DNA of 39,788 nucleotides from Flavobacteriaceae bacterium (GCA_020346245.1 CP070778.1:2680953-2720740); one strand, 5' to 3'; counted from the stretch's first letter, positions 17,296-27,281 are shown. A program made the numbers and translations. The notes: generated from the letters alone by a model not told the origin.

Positions 17296-18498
17296 TTAAT
17301 CATTTGTCATGATAAATAAAGGCAACATTTCAAAATTTTTGTAATACGGATGAAGTTTCGGGCGATTATAAAATTTATCGACGTTCACGAACTTTTTTGT
17401 TTCAGTTACAACTTCTATTGGCACATGATCATAGCGTCCATTTTTTAATACCACCATCCGGCCGTCGATTCCTTTTAGTAATAAATCGAGTGCAAGATTA
17501 CCGTAGGCAGTAGGCACCACTGAATCAATGAAATCAGGATCGCCGCAGCGTACCATATAACCGAGTTTCTGATTGATCACATTTACGCGATTTCCTTTAT
17601 TATATTTAGGAGATATTTTTTTTAACGCCAGAGAGACTTCATCGCCAATACCACCTAGCTTAGCATGACCAAATGCATCTTTTTCCATGCCCTCAAATTT
17701 CATTTCACCGCCTTCAAAGGTGGCGCCTTCTGAAATTAGTACAATTGAGTAGTTGCTCGGATTTTTATTCCTATCCTCTGTCAGCAACTCTGCCAGCAGC
17801 TCTATATCGAAAGGAGCTTCGGGGATAAGACATCTATTGGCCGCTCCTGCTAACGTAGGAAGCATAGCAGTAAACCCTGCATAGCGCCCGAATACTTCCA
17901 ATACCAAAAAACGTTCGTGAGATCCTGCTGCTGTTCTGAGACTATTGGTAAGGCTAATTGTCCTGGTAACACATGTGCTAAAGCCAATACAATAATCTGT
18001 GCCGGGCACATCATTATCCATTGTTTTTGGAATGGCCATTACCTTGACCCCTTGTTTAAATAAGTGTACCGCATAACTCAGCGTGTCGTCCCCTCCTATA
18101 GCAATCAAATGGTCTACCCCTAGCCAATCGAGGTTTTTAATTACCTCAGGCGTTAGGTCATTAATCTCTTTGTCATAGGAATCTCTTAAATGGGCCGGAA
18201 CCATTAATTTTGACACATGGCTTGCCCTTGTCCGTGATGTATGAAGGAAAGTCCCCCCCGTTCTCGCGGCTTTGTTAACGACAACCTGGGAAAGTTCTGT
18301 ATAATTATTGCTATTGTCGTGCTTGTTGTTTCTTTCAATATCTATCAACCCCCTCCATCCTCTTCTAAATCCAATTACCCTATATCCCTCACGTATCGCC
18401 CTGAAGGTAACCGCCCTGATTGCTGGATTAAGTCCCGGAACATCTCCACCTCCGGTTAAAATACCGATAGTGCCTTTTGTTTTCTTAATTTTTGCCAT
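17296..18498 (-). CDS. phosphofructokinase with pyrophosphate-type signature
   Basis: A 400-residue PFK-family protein, longer than PfkA. Start MAKIKKTKGTIGILTGGGD, with GGGDVPGLNPAIR. The donor-site motif is GGDDT (135-139, Asp138 where ATP users have Gly) and the catalytic motif is PKTMDND (157-163, Lys158 where ATP users have Gly). These two changes are the known mark of PPi-dependent PFKs: the Asp side chain blocks the ATP alpha-phosphate site and the Lys contacts PPi. The reaction would be reversible fructose 6-phosphate + PPi to fructose 1,6-bisphosphate + Pi. Mixed ATP/PPi use cannot be excluded. It is divergent from fbaB, whose product uses the same fructose bisphosphate. Confidence 0.88.
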   Translation of the reverse strand: MAKIKKTKGTIGILTGGGDVPGLNPAIRAVTFRAIREGYRVIGFRRGWRGLIDIERNNKHDNSNNYTELSQVVVNKAARTGGTFLHTSRTRASHVSKLMVPAHLRDSYDKEINDLTPEVIKNLDWLGVDHLIAIGGDDTLSYAVHLFKQGVKVMAIPKTMDNDVPGTDYCIGFSTCVTRTISLTNSLRTAAGSHERFLVLEVFGRYAGFTAMLPTLAGAANRCLIPEAPFDIELLAELLTEDRNKNPSNYSIVLISEGATFEGGEMKFEGMEKDAFGHAKLGGIGDEVSLALKKISPKYNKGNRVNVINQKLGYMVRCGDPDFIDSVVPTAYGNLALDLLLKGIDGRMVVLKNGRYDHVPIEVVTETKKFVNVDKFYNRPKLHPYYKNFEMLPLFIMTND

Positions 18499-18667
18499 GA
18501 TATATTTTATATTAATTTTTCAATTCAACCCACAAAAAAACTTGATTTGTTAAAGTACTAAATTATGGTGATAATCTTATTAAGATAACATAAAAAAAAC
18601 TTTAAAATGGACCTCAAAAATGCCTTGATCGGCGTATCTTTATGAGAAGATTGAAAACAATACTATT

Positions 18668-19720
18668 ATGTCATTTAACATTGAGAAAATTTTAGGTAAA
18701 GAAGCCAATTACTTGTTAGATCACAAGTGTAATACGGTAAAAAAAGAACATCTACATCTACCCGGTCCTGATTTCGTGGATCGTGTTATGACCTCTTCAG
18801 ACAGAAATCCTGTCGTACAGCGCAATATGCAATCTCTCTTTAATAACGGACGTATGGGTGGCACCGGATATGTTTCCATTCTACCTGTAGATCAGGGCAT
18901 TGAACATACTGCAGGTGCATCCTTTGCTCCAAACCCAATTTATTTTGATCCGGAGAAGATTGTTGAGCTTGCCATTGAAGGAGGTTGTAATGCTGTTGCT
19001 TCTACCCTTGGTGTTCTAGGTTCTGTTTCAAGAAAGTATGCACATAAGATTCCTTTTCTCCTTAAATTGAATCATAATGAATTACTTACATACCCTAACA
19101 AGTTTGATCAGATAATGTTTGCTAGTGTGAATCAGGCATTTGAGATGGGCTGTGTTGCCGTTGGGGCAACCATTTATTATGGCTCAGAAGAAAGCACCAG
19201 GCAAATTCAGGAAGTAACCGAGGCGTTTGAATATGCTCATGAACTGGGAATGGTAACGGTCTTATGGGCTTACCTTCGCAATCCTGGCTTTAAAAAAGAC
19301 GGCAAAGATTATCATGTTTCAGCCGATGTAACCGGGCAGGCGAATCATTTGGCATCCACAATTCAGGCGGATATAGTAAAACAAAAGCAAGCTGAAAATA
19401 ATGGAGGCTTTAAAGCCATAAATTTTGCCAAAACACACGAAAAAGTATATTCGGAATTAAGCTCAGACCATCCTATTGATCTTACCCGATACCAGGTAGT
19501 GAATTGTCTTATGGGAAGGGCGGGGTTAATTAATTCGGGCGGATCTTCCGGTGAAAATGATTTGGCTCAGGCTGTTAAAACTGCGGTAATTAATAAACGT
19601 GCCGGCGGTATGGGGTTAATTTCAGGGCGAAAAGCTTTCCAAAAACCAATGGCAGAAGGAGTGGAACTTTTAAATGCAATTCAGGATGTTTATTTAGATG
19701 ATAAAATTACAATTGCCTGA
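18668..19720 (+). CDS. fbaB: class I fructose-bisphosphate aldolase (DhnA/FbaB type)
   Basis: A 350-residue protein, the same length as E. coli FbaB. It cleaves fructose 1,6-bisphosphate to DHAP and glyceraldehyde 3-phosphate through a lysine Schiff base. Seen: [24 protein letters not shown] near 77-100, [28 protein letters not shown], and a [10 protein letters not shown] segment that should carry the Schiff-base lysine. No metal-binding class II motif. It is divergent from the PPi-type PFK (169 bases between the ATGs), and a bidirectional terminator follows at 19779-19810. A TATCTTTA sequence at 18635-18642 is one base off the -7 consensus. Confidence 0.94.
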   Translation: MSFNIEKILGKEANYLLDHKCNTVKKEHLHLPGPDFVDRVMTSSDRNPVVQRNMQSLFNNGRMGGTGYVSILPVDQGIEHTAGASFAPNPIYFDPEKIVELAIEGGCNAVASTLGVLGSVSRKYAHKIPFLLKLNHNELLTYPNKFDQIMFASVNQAFEMGCVAVGATIYYGSEESTRQIQEVTEAFEYAHELGMVTVLWAYLRNPGFKKDGKDYHVSADVTGQANHLASTIQADIVKQKQAENNGGFKAINFAKTHEKVYSELSSDHPIDLTRYQVVNCLMGRAGLINSGGSSGENDLAQAVKTAVINKRAGGMGLISGRKAFQKPMAEGVELLNAIQDVYLDDKITIA

Positions 19721-19778
19721 TAGTTAATATTTTAAAATAGATTATTTAAAGCTATATATAACCTAAATCGAGTCTCTT

Positions 19779-19810
19779 AAAAACATCCTGGCCAGTCCGG
19801 GATGTTTTTT
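19779..19810. terminator. bidirectional terminator between fbaB and tamB
   Basis: AAAAACATCCTGG pairs with CCGGGATGTTTTTT around CCAGT, giving a GC-rich stem (one T-G pair) with an A-run before and a T-run after. It can therefore stop transcription from both convergent genes, fbaB (plus) and tamB (minus). Confidence 0.88.
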
Positions 19811-19840
19811 GCTCTATCCCCAATTATCCAAATTTAAGGG

Positions 19841-22800
19841 TCAAAGCTTGGGTTTATTGGTCTTTGAATAGAATTTTATTAAACTATCATTTCCCATAAC
19901 CGCATCAGGAACTGAAGCCGATGCCTGGGGTTCCTCAGTGTCAACTTTCTTATTTCTAAATATCTTTGTCATTAGTTCTTTAAAACTGTTGAAATCTACT
20001 TCATATGAAATACCAATCCCTTGGGTATAGCCTTGCTGTTCCGATAAAAATTGTTGTATTTCATTTTCACGGTTAAAAATCTTGGCCCTTAGGGTACCCT
20101 CTTCATTTAACAATACCTGAACTTCTACATCTCCGGCAACGACTGTTTCACTTACTCCGCCAACCGGAACTCCGAACCTACCATTAAATAATACTTTATC
20201 ACTTATTTGAGTAGATACTGTGACACCTATTCTGTCTTCCGTTGAAATATCATTTGGATCCAGATACCCCTGCTCATAGGTAACCCCAAAATCAAATTTA
20301 TCATTTTCATCGTCAAGTACCTGATTTAATAAGCCGGAAGCCGTTTGAATTAAGTTGCCCGTAACTGCCTGTTGGTTCAGACCCGTTCCTTCACTTACAA
20401 AAGTTCCCTGGGCCAATAGAAAAAAAGCATTTCGTTCTTCTATGGTTGGATCCTGGAGCCTGTATTCCAATTCAGACTTCACAGTTGAACTTGTTCCCGG
20501 GAATTCAATACCTAAATCTATTGTCGGTCGTTCTAACTGATCTGTAAGCCTAATGACCACATCTGTAGGGATGCGCCTGCTATACCCCGCATTATCCAAC
20601 AATGGAGCCGGGTTTGCGTTTAAGGAATAGACCGCTTCCATGTCTAAAGTAGCCTCCAGGGGCGATCCATCCCATACTATGCTTCCTCCCGGCTTCACCT
20701 TAAAAGTCCGGTCAATAATTCCCCCAAATTTATAATTATACTCCCCGGTTACCACCACAAAATCCCCAAACATATTAAACTTACCATTGGTGTTAATCTC
20801 AATATAAATCAAACCTGCACCAGTTCCTTTCAATGAGCTTCCGGTCTCTGGATCCACAACGATTTCTACTTCTGCATCCGGGGTTACATCCAAATCGAAT
20901 TTCAATTCTAATCCATAGTATTCCTTTAACTGACGCTGCAAATCAATACTTTCAACTTCATTTTTGTCAATAAAGGTTATAAATGAATAATCCCCTACAG
21001 AGGTTACATCGCTGATGGGTATTTTTAAAGACGTTCCCCTGGCTGTGGAACCTTCAAAATCAATGTTAAGGGCAGTAGAAGGACCAAATATTCGTCCTAA
21101 CCCACTGACAAAACCGGTTCCGTAATAAAGTTCATCTTCATCAAATTCAGTATTTAGAATTAAAAACCTATCGCTTAAGGTATTTATGTCCAAATCAAAA
21201 TTCCATTTCTTAAAGAAATTATGTTTTATAGTCCCATCTAAGACCGCCTGCGTATTTAAGTTTACATCGGTTAGCGTAATATTTTGAAAGTTAAAGGTCT
21301 GATCAGATAGTACCACTGCAGAATTAGCTCCAAAATCATAATCTACATTTAGATAAGGTACAGAAAGACCGGCGTTATTCATGGTCAAAAGGCCATCAAT
21401 AAACGGATTTCTTATATCTCCCTTAATTTGGGCTGTGCCATTGAGCTCCCCGCGAATATTGGAAATTATATCCTTGCCTAATGGACTAAAAGGTTCCATT
21501 TTAAAATTGCTGAATGTTGCCACCAGATCTGCCTGTGGTATTTCAGTACCTCTTGTTACCTTACCAAAAACACCGAACTTCTCCAGTCCGTTTTCTTTAA
21601 TTTGAGAATTTACCGAAAATTCAGAGAGGTCCCGGTTTCCTACAACACCGATGTTCAGATTACCTAGCTCTATGTCGTTTACACTGAATTGGGAAATGTC
21701 CAAATTGCATACCGGCAAATAAATATTGTCTTTTTGAAGCACGTTAAGTGTTCCATTAATTTCACCTTTCAGGTTAAGGCTGTCAATTGCAGGAGTTATT
21801 TTATTCAGGGAGACAATTTTAAATTGAAGTTCAAGATCCTTGTACGTAGAATCTGCAAGCTGTCCCTTGAGCCTTATTTGTTCCCTGTTATTATTATTCA
21901 TTACTATTTCTTCAATAGTAATGCTATCCAAAGTACTATTTACAATTACTTTGTTTTTGTTATCACTTTCCCGATTAAGAATCCATGTATTGCCTTTAAA
22001 ACTGATATCCGATTTTTTTAAGCCAATTACGGATTTATTACCCGGGTTGAACGTATGGTAAAAATTCAGATTATAGCTATCATCATACGCACTGCCCCCT
22101 TTAAATTCTGTTCTAAAGAACAAGGTGTCGTTCAAAGTGGTATTAATCAAACTAAAATCTTTAACATCATAATAAGGGGTGGAAACATCCTGAACAGCGA
22201 GATAGGTATTAAAAAGAGGGTTTTTATTGTCTATCCTAAAATCAATACTGTCTAATTCAGTACCGTAAGCCGAAATATAAGGCGATTTAAAATTGAGTTT
22301 AAAGTCTCCCTCATCTGCAATGATATTACCTCTGATAAAAGTATTGGGACCAAAATCAATCTGGGGGAAAAAAACCTCAACTATTTTATTATAAATCTTA
22401 AAATTAAAGCTCATTTCCTGACCTCCTGAAATTTCAAAAGGCTTATAATTTGTATAAATACTCCCTATTGAATTCCGAACCAGGCGACCAAGCTCCCTTA
22501 CTTTGAATTTGCCTTTCATATATCCGGTGATTATATCAGGAGAATTTATTTCAATTACCCTGGTAGAATCTTCAGAAAATGTGGATTCAATTTCGAAATC
22601 CTCAAAGTAATAGGTATCATTTATGTTCTGATAATTGGTTTTGGTAAACTTTATATCTCCTTCAACACTTTGTAAGGAACTGCCTGTAATGTCCATATTT
22701 ACATTTCCCTTAAATATGGAAACGCTGTCTTCGATAAAATTTAATATTTTCAAATCTGCATAATCGACGATAGCATTAAAGTTAAAACTTCTTTTGTCTG

Positions 22801-24268
22801 AACTAAAATCTGCCAGTCCTTGAAAACTAAACTTCAGGTTCTCATCGTTGGTTATCAATGATCCATCGAATAGCTGATCTTTTATTATACCTGATATCTT
22901 GATATCCTTATAATCATAACTATTGAACGTAACATTATAGACCTGTCCAAAAACTTCGGTATTAAGATTCTTGCTTACAAAACCTTTGCCTTCAACATTT
23001 ACGTCGACAGTTGTTTTGCCTAAACTTTCATTATCTATAAAATGCCCCAGATCAAAATCAATCAAGGATACAAATCCCTTATAACTCGCATTATCAATAT
23101 TATTAATTTCCGTTAACGTTAAATCTACATAACTACTTCCAATAGCTGTTCTAAGGTTTGCTCTCGTTTCAATAGATTTTTGGGTAATGAAGGTTTCACC
23201 CCTAACAGTAAACTGTCCTAATTTTTGAAAAATAGAAGGAAGTGATTTCCCTAATATTTGTGGTAATAAAGATCTTAGCCCATAATAGCTCGTTGAAATA
23301 TTCTTTATCTGTGCATCGAGCTCAAATGGACCATTTTTTGAGAATAGATTTTTAAAATTGAAATCACCCCTGATTCCCGTATTATCTGATTGGAGAAACA
23401 AATTTTCTACATTCAAATCATTTAACACCCCATTCATATTCGCAGAAAAATTTACCAATTTGTCCGACCCAAATTGGTTCCATAACATATTTATTTCATC
23501 CAAAGCAACTGAGGAATCTGTAAAATCTGCATTTAGATTTACTTTATCTATAAATTGTGCCAGATCTTCCCGCTTGTAGTCAAATACCAGATTACCCACA
23601 ATATCTGATTTGGGAGTTTTGATTTGTAGTGAGTCAAATCGCATCTGCTGCTTCGTGTATTTAAAGCTTGCGGCAAGCTTTTCAACATCGATCCCTAATG
23701 TGCTTTTCAATGATAAATCCTCGATGATGGTTGTGACCTCAGGTCCTAAGATCATAAAATCAACGGCTTCAATGTTCAGGTCTCTGAAGTTTAAAACTTC
23801 TGCTTTTTCCTTATTCATGTCCGTTAACCGGAAGGAACTATTGTTTATTTGCACATCCGATGAAGTAAAATAGAACGGCGGTGTATTGGGGTCTCGTGGC
23901 TTTTTGTCATCCAGCTTATCCACAAAAACACCTAAATTATTGTCTTCTTCGCCTTCATATGTTTTTAGATTAAAAAGCAGTCCATCTATATCTATATCTC
24001 CAAATTGCAATTTCCCATCAACAAGATTACGGACACTTAATATAGAAGTAGATAATGCCTCAATATAGATTAGCGTATCCTGCCTGTAATCTTCAACATA
24101 AACATCCTTTAGTGAGGTATCCCATGAAATTAGAGAAATCCTAACTCGGTCTATATTAATATCAGTGCCAAACTTGTTATTTAATGTTTCCGTAGCATAT
24201 CTGGCAAGCCTGGTTTGAACCGCTGGCAGAGAAAGTATTAAAGTACCCAAAACGCAAGCCAGTAGCAA
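19841..24268 (-). CDS. tamB: TamB/DUF490 family envelope protein
   Basis: A protein of at least 1475 residues, an AsmA-like bridge protein of the TamB family (lipid transfer or outer-membrane assembly). It has an N-terminal membrane anchor, an AsmA-like beginning (ETLNNKFGTDINIDRVRISL), a very long repetitive beta-strand body, and the C-terminal DUF490 block (about 1050-1430) with IRLTDQLERPTIDLGIEFPG, EERNAFFLLAQGTF and the final barrel-like end. TamA is not adjacent. The start is unsettled: TTG at 24268 cuts into the anchor helix, while the frame stays open upstream through a basic stretch (PIKKLRKIIVRTLLV) that looks like the true N-terminus. The only candidates there are CTG (24301) and ATT (24343); there is no in-frame ATG or GTG. 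Confidence 0.88.
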   Translation of the reverse strand: MLLACVLGTLILSLPAVQTRLARYATETLNNKFGTDINIDRVRISLISWDTSLKDVYVEDYRQDTLIYIEALSTSILSVRNLVDGKLQFGDIDIDGLLFNLKTYEGEEDNNLGVFVDKLDDKKPRDPNTPPFYFTSSDVQINNSSFRLTDMNKEKAEVLNFRDLNIEAVDFMILGPEVTTIIEDLSLKSTLGIDVEKLAASFKYTKQQMRFDSLQIKTPKSDIVGNLVFDYKREDLAQFIDKVNLNADFTDSSVALDEINMLWNQFGSDKLVNFSANMNGVLNDLNVENLFLQSDNTGIRGDFNFKNLFSKNGPFELDAQIKNISTSYYGLRSLLPQILGKSLPSIFQKLGQFTVRGETFITQKSIETRANLRTAIGSSYVDLTLTEINNIDNASYKGFVSLIDFDLGHFIDNESLGKTTVDVNVEGKGFVSKNLNTEVFGQVYNVTFNSYDYKDIKISGIIKDQLFDGSLITNDENLKFSFQGLADFSSDKRSFNFNAIVDYADLKILNFIEDSVSIFKGNVNMDITGSSLQSVEGDIKFTKTNYQNINDTYYFEDFEIESTFSEDSTRVIEINSPDIITGYMKGKFKVRELGRLVRNSIGSIYTNYKPFEISGGQEMSFNFKIYNKIVEVFFPQIDFGPNTFIRGNIIADEGDFKLNFKSPYISAYGTELDSIDFRIDNKNPLFNTYLAVQDVSTPYYDVKDFSLINTTLNDTLFFRTEFKGGSAYDDSYNLNFYHTFNPGNKSVIGLKKSDISFKGNTWILNRESDNKNKVIVNSTLDSITIEEIVMNNNNREQIRLKGQLADSTYKDLELQFKIVSLNKITPAIDSLNLKGEINGTLNVLQKDNIYLPVCNLDISQFSVNDIELGNLNIGVVGNRDLSEFSVNSQIKENGLEKFGVFGKVTRGTEIPQADLVATFSNFKMEPFSPLGKDIISNIRGELNGTAQIKGDIRNPFIDGLLTMNNAGLSVPYLNVDYDFGANSAVVLSDQTFNFQNITLTDVNLNTQAVLDGTIKHNFFKKWNFDLDINTLSDRFLILNTEFDEDELYYGTGFVSGLGRIFGPSTALNIDFEGSTARGTSLKIPISDVTSVGDYSFITFIDKNEVESIDLQRQLKEYYGLELKFDLDVTPDAEVEIVVDPETGSSLKGTGAGLIYIEINTNGKFNMFGDFVVVTGEYNYKFGGIIDRTFKVKPGGSIVWDGSPLEATLDMEAVYSLNANPAPLLDNAGYSRRIPTDVVIRLTDQLERPTIDLGIEFPGTSSTVKSELEYRLQDPTIEERNAFFLLAQGTFVSEGTGLNQQAVTGNLIQTASGLLNQVLDDENDKFDFGVTYEQGYLDPNDISTEDRIGVTVSTQISDKVLFNGRFGVPVGGVSETVVAGDVEVQVLLNEEGTLRAKIFNRENEIQQFLSEQQGYTQGIGISYEVDFNSFKELMTKIFRNKKVDTEEPQASASVPDAVMGNDSLIKFYSKTNKPKL

Positions 24269-24304
24269 GACTAAAAGCGTTCTAACGATTATTTTTCTCA
24301 GTTT

Positions 24305-24333
24305 TTTGATAGGGCTATTATGTTTTACCTTTG
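24305..24333 (+). promoter_or_regulatory. Bacteroidota-type promoter for tsaD
   Basis: TTTG (24305-24308), 17 bases, then TACCTTTG (24326-24333): both consensus boxes are perfect. The ATG of tsaD is at 24358, so the leader is about 18 bases. The region overlaps the possible extended 5' end of tamB on the other strand. Confidence 0.65.
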
Positions 24334-24357
24334 TGCTACCAATTTTTGTTCCAAACC

Positions 24358-25383
24358 ATGAACGATAAACAAAATATTTATATTCTGGCTATTGAATCAT
24401 CTTGTGATGATACATCGGCGGCTGTAATGCATAATGACAAGATGCTAAGTAACGTGGTAGCCACGCAAAAAATTCATGAGGCATACGGGGGCGTCGTACC
24501 GGAACTTGCATCAAGAGCACACCAACAAAATATCGTTCCGGTTGTACACCAAGCGTTAGCCAAAGCAAATATCGACAAAAAACTAGTATCAGCCATAGCA
24601 TTTACGCGCGGACCCGGACTATTAGGTTCTTTACTTGTTGGGACTTCATTTGCAAAATCACTTTCCTTAGGTTTAAACGTACCATTAATAGAGGTTAATC
24701 ATATGCAGGCCCATATATTAGCGCATTTTATAAAAGAAGGTGATAAAAAAGTACCCTCCTTCCCATTTATAGCCTTGACCATTAGTGGGGGACATACACA
24801 GATAGTTTTAGTCAAAGATTATTTCGATATGGAAATCCTTGGAGAAACCCTTGATGATGCAGTTGGAGAGGCCTTTGATAAGAGTGCAAAAATTCTTGGA
24901 CTGCCTTATCCCGGAGGTCCTTTTGTTGATAAGTATGCTGCAAAAGGAAATCCTGTTGCCTTTCCCTTTCCAAAACCAAAAGTTCCCGGATTAAACTTTA
25001 GTTTTAGCGGCTTAAAGACCAGCATCTTGTATTTTATTCAAAAGGAAACGGGTAAAAACCCAAATTTTATTGAACAGAATTTAAATGACATATGTGCCTC
25101 GATACAAAGTACAATAATCAATATATTAATGGACAAGCTTAAGAAGGCTTCCGCGCAAACCGGGATAAAGGAAATAGCCATTGGTGGCGGTGTATCGGCA
25201 AATTCCGGGATACGACAGGCTTTAAAAGATAGTGAAGAGAAATACGGCTGGAATACTTATATTCCAAAATTTGAATACTGCACAGATAATGCGGCGATGA
25301 TTGGTATTGTGGGCTATTTAAAGTATATTGATGGGGATTTTAGCGATGAACGTATTGCAGCTAAGGCGAGGTATGTGATTTAA
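24358..25383 (+). CDS. tsaD: tRNA N6-adenosine threonylcarbamoyltransferase
   Basis: I use the ATG at 24358 (MNDKQNIYILAIESSCDDT), giving 341 residues; a longer frame from 24331 adds a leader without family similarity and would begin inside the promoter. TsaD transfers the threonylcarbamoyl group to A37 of tRNAs that read ANN codons, working with TsaB, TsaC and TsaE in the cytoplasm. Seen: ESSCDDT at 13-19, GGVVPELASRAHQ, TRGPGLLGSLLVG, the metal-binding NHMQAHILAHF (H115, H119), SGGHTQIV, and GGGVSANSGIR. First gene of a plus-strand run with a tfoX-like gene and rsmE. Confidence 0.96.
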   Translation: MNDKQNIYILAIESSCDDTSAAVMHNDKMLSNVVATQKIHEAYGGVVPELASRAHQQNIVPVVHQALAKANIDKKLVSAIAFTRGPGLLGSLLVGTSFAKSLSLGLNVPLIEVNHMQAHILAHFIKEGDKKVPSFPFIALTISGGHTQIVLVKDYFDMEILGETLDDAVGEAFDKSAKILGLPYPGGPFVDKYAAKGNPVAFPFPKPKVPGLNFSFSGLKTSILYFIQKETGKNPNFIEQNLNDICASIQSTIINILMDKLKKASAQTGIKEIAIGGGVSANSGIRQALKDSEEKYGWNTYIPKFEYCTDNAAMIGIVGYLKYIDGDFSDERIAAKARYVI

Positions 25384-25400
25384 CCAATACTGAATTATCA

Positions 25401-25748
25401 ATGGCCTACAATGAGGAATTGGCGAAGCGGGTTCAGCTTGCACTGAAACTATTCCCAAAATTTATACTCGAAGATTTCCAGGAAAAGAAAATGTTTGGAG
25501 GTTTAGCCTTTTTATACAAGGGTAAGATGACAGTAGGTGTTATAAAAAATGATCTGATGGTAAGGGTCCTGGCTGATAAAATGAAAGATGTACTCTCTAA
25601 GAAACATGCCCGCCCCATGGATTTCACCAGCAGGCCTTTAAAGGAATTCATTTATGTTTCTGAGGAAGGCTTTAAAACTGAGGAACAGCTACAGCGGTGG
25701 ATAGAGCTAGGATTAGAACATGCTAAGTTCAAATTAAATATGAAATAA
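25401..25748 (+). CDS. TfoX/Sxy N-terminal-domain protein
   Basis: A 115-residue protein covering the TfoX N-terminal domain only. Typical parts: MAYNEELAKRV, the KKMFGGLAFLYKGKMTVGV core, then LMVRV, and a middle with GRPMDF-like ARPMDFTSRPLKEF. The C-terminal TfoX domain seen in the competence regulator is missing. Such short forms are common across bacteria and their role is unknown, so competence should not be assumed. It starts 17 bases after the tsaD stop and ends 22 bases before rsmE, so it is likely in the same transcript. Confidence 0.88.
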   Translation: MAYNEELAKRVQLALKLFPKFILEDFQEKKMFGGLAFLYKGKMTVGVIKNDLMVRVLADKMKDVLSKKHARPMDFTSRPLKEFIYVSEEGFKTEEQLQRWIELGLEHAKFKLNMK

Positions 25749-25770
25749 CAAATTTATCCTTTAAATAACT

Positions 25771-26481
25771 ATGCAACTATTCTACAACCCAGAGCTGAAT
25801 GACGGCGACAACTTATTTTCTTTTGATAAAGTAGAGAGTAAACACATAGTAAAAGTCTTGCGCAAAAAAGAAGGAGATGAACTTTACATCACTAACGGCA
25901 GGGGCGATTATTTTACTGCTCAAATACTGATTGCTGATAGTTCTCAGTGTAAAGCATCAATTATTGCAACACAAAAGAGACATCCTAAAATGTTTAGGCT
26001 CCACCTGGCCGTTGCACCTACCAAAAGCGCAGAACGTTTTGAATGGTTTCTTGAAAAAGTCACTGAAATTGGTGTTCATGAAATAACTCCAATCCTATGC
26101 GATCGTTCTGAACGTAAAACCCTCAAAATGCAGCGGTTGCAAAAAGTGATTATGGCAGCAATGAAACAATCATTGAGGACCTACCTGCCCAAACTAAATG
26201 AACCTGTTTCATTTTCAGAATTTATTGAACAGGATCATAAAGAACTCCTTTTTATTGGTCATTGTGAAGATGAGGAAAAACTCAACTTAAAACGCTGTAT
26301 CACTGCCGACAAGGATGTTACTATTTTAATAGGTCCGGAAGGAGATTTCACCCAAAAAGAGATCAAAGATGCCTATGAAAAGGGGTTTAGGCCTATAACT
26401 CTTGGCGAAGCCCGTCTTAGAACTGAAACGGCCGCCATTGTCGCCTGCACCGCCGTGGCATTAATAAATAGTGGTTCTTAG
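25771..26481 (+). CDS. rsmE: 16S rRNA (uracil-1498-N3)-methyltransferase
   Basis: A 236-residue SPOUT-class methyltransferase that methylates U1498 of 16S rRNA with SAM. The N-terminal PUA-like part (about 1-70) has SKHIVKVLRKKEGDEL; the SPOUT part has LAVAPTKSAERFEWFLEKVTEIGV, ERKTLKMQRL, the IGPEGDFTQKEI SAM-knot loop near 188-199 and TLGEARLRTETAA near 210-222. Standard length. Third gene after tsaD. The 155 bases that follow hold no gene and no clear terminator. Confidence 0.95.
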   Translation: MQLFYNPELNDGDNLFSFDKVESKHIVKVLRKKEGDELYITNGRGDYFTAQILIADSSQCKASIIATQKRHPKMFRLHLAVAPTKSAERFEWFLEKVTEIGVHEITPILCDRSERKTLKMQRLQKVIMAAMKQSLRTYLPKLNEPVSFSEFIEQDHKELLFIGHCEDEEKLNLKRCITADKDVTILIGPEGDFTQKEIKDAYEKGFRPITLGEARLRTETAAIVACTAVALINSGS

Positions 26482-26636
26482 GGGCTGTTAGTCCTATTTC
26501 TCAATTGTATTACCAGACATGATTTTAAAATTTACAATCTGAATTTTTATCAGTGTGATGGTAAAAATATATTGTGAAATGAATTTTATTTTGGTGATTA
26601 TAGTATCTTTAGAAATGTGATATTTGACCCTTTTTT

Positions 26637-27278
26637 ATGAAACTACTTGCCCTGTTCTTTACCATATTGTGGATGCTAAATGTTAATTCACAGGAAATTG
26701 GAATTTTAAAATATAAGGGTGGTGGCGACTGGTACGCCAACCCAACAGCCTTGCCTAATCTTATCCGGTTTTGCAATGAAAATATTAATACAAAAATTGA
26801 ACCCAAACCCCTTACAGTAGAAGTAGGAAATCCGGAAATTTTTCTGTTTCCTTATTTACATATGACGGGTCATGGAAATGTATTCCTTAACCAGGATGAA
26901 GCAGATAACTTAAGGACCTACCTGCTTTCCGGCGGATTTTTGCATATTGACGATAATTACGGAATGGAGCCTTATATAAGAAAAGAACTTGTCAAAGTTT
27001 TTCCTGAGAAGGAACTCGTGGAGATTGGAGCAGAGCATGAAATTTTCAAATCGCGATACAGCTTTCCTAACGGCTTACCAAAGATTCATGAACATGATGG
27101 GAAAAGACCGCAGGCTTTAGGGATCTTTCATGAAAACAGGCTGCTTTTGTTATTTACCTATGAGTCTGATTTAGGAGATGGCTGGGAAGATCCTGAGGTA
27201 CACAATGATTCAGAAGAAGTGCGTCTTAAAGCCTTACAAATGGGTGCTAATATAATCGATTACGCATTTAAAAATTAA
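26637..27278 (+). CDS. secreted DUF4159-domain protein
   Basis: A 213-residue protein with a signal peptide (MKLLALFFTILWMLNVNSQ) and one DUF4159 domain over almost the whole mature part: LKYKGGGDWYANPTALPNL, FPYLHMTGHGNVFL, LSGGFLHIDDNYGME and RLLLLFTYESDLGDGWED. The fold is related to class I glutamine amidotransferase-like domains, but no catalytic Cys is seen in the usual place. Function unknown. In other bacteria DUF4159 genes occur near envelope or gliding genes. It starts a tight three-gene block: 3 bases to the permease gene and 7 bases from there to the methyltransferase gene. Confidence 0.88.
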   Translation: MKLLALFFTILWMLNVNSQEIGILKYKGGGDWYANPTALPNLIRFCNENINTKIEPKPLTVEVGNPEIFLFPYLHMTGHGNVFLNQDEADNLRTYLLSGGFLHIDDNYGMEPYIRKELVKVFPEKELVEIGAEHEIFKSRYSFPNGLPKIHEHDGKRPQALGIFHENRLLLLFTYESDLGDGWEDPEVHNDSEEVRLKALQMGANIIDYAFKN

Positions 27279-27281
27279 GCT

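Noticed and set aside
18635..18642. TATCTTTA as -7 box for fbaB
   Set aside because: One mismatch to TAnnTTTG and no TTTG at a suitable distance; kept only as a remark.
24331..24357. Longer tsaD start at 24331
   Set aside because: It would start inside the -7 promoter box and add residues not found in the family; ATG at 24358 fits the usual TsaD N-terminus.
25401..25748. Competence regulator TfoX
   Set aside because: Only the N-terminal TfoX domain is present and no competence genes are near; short forms have no proven competence role.
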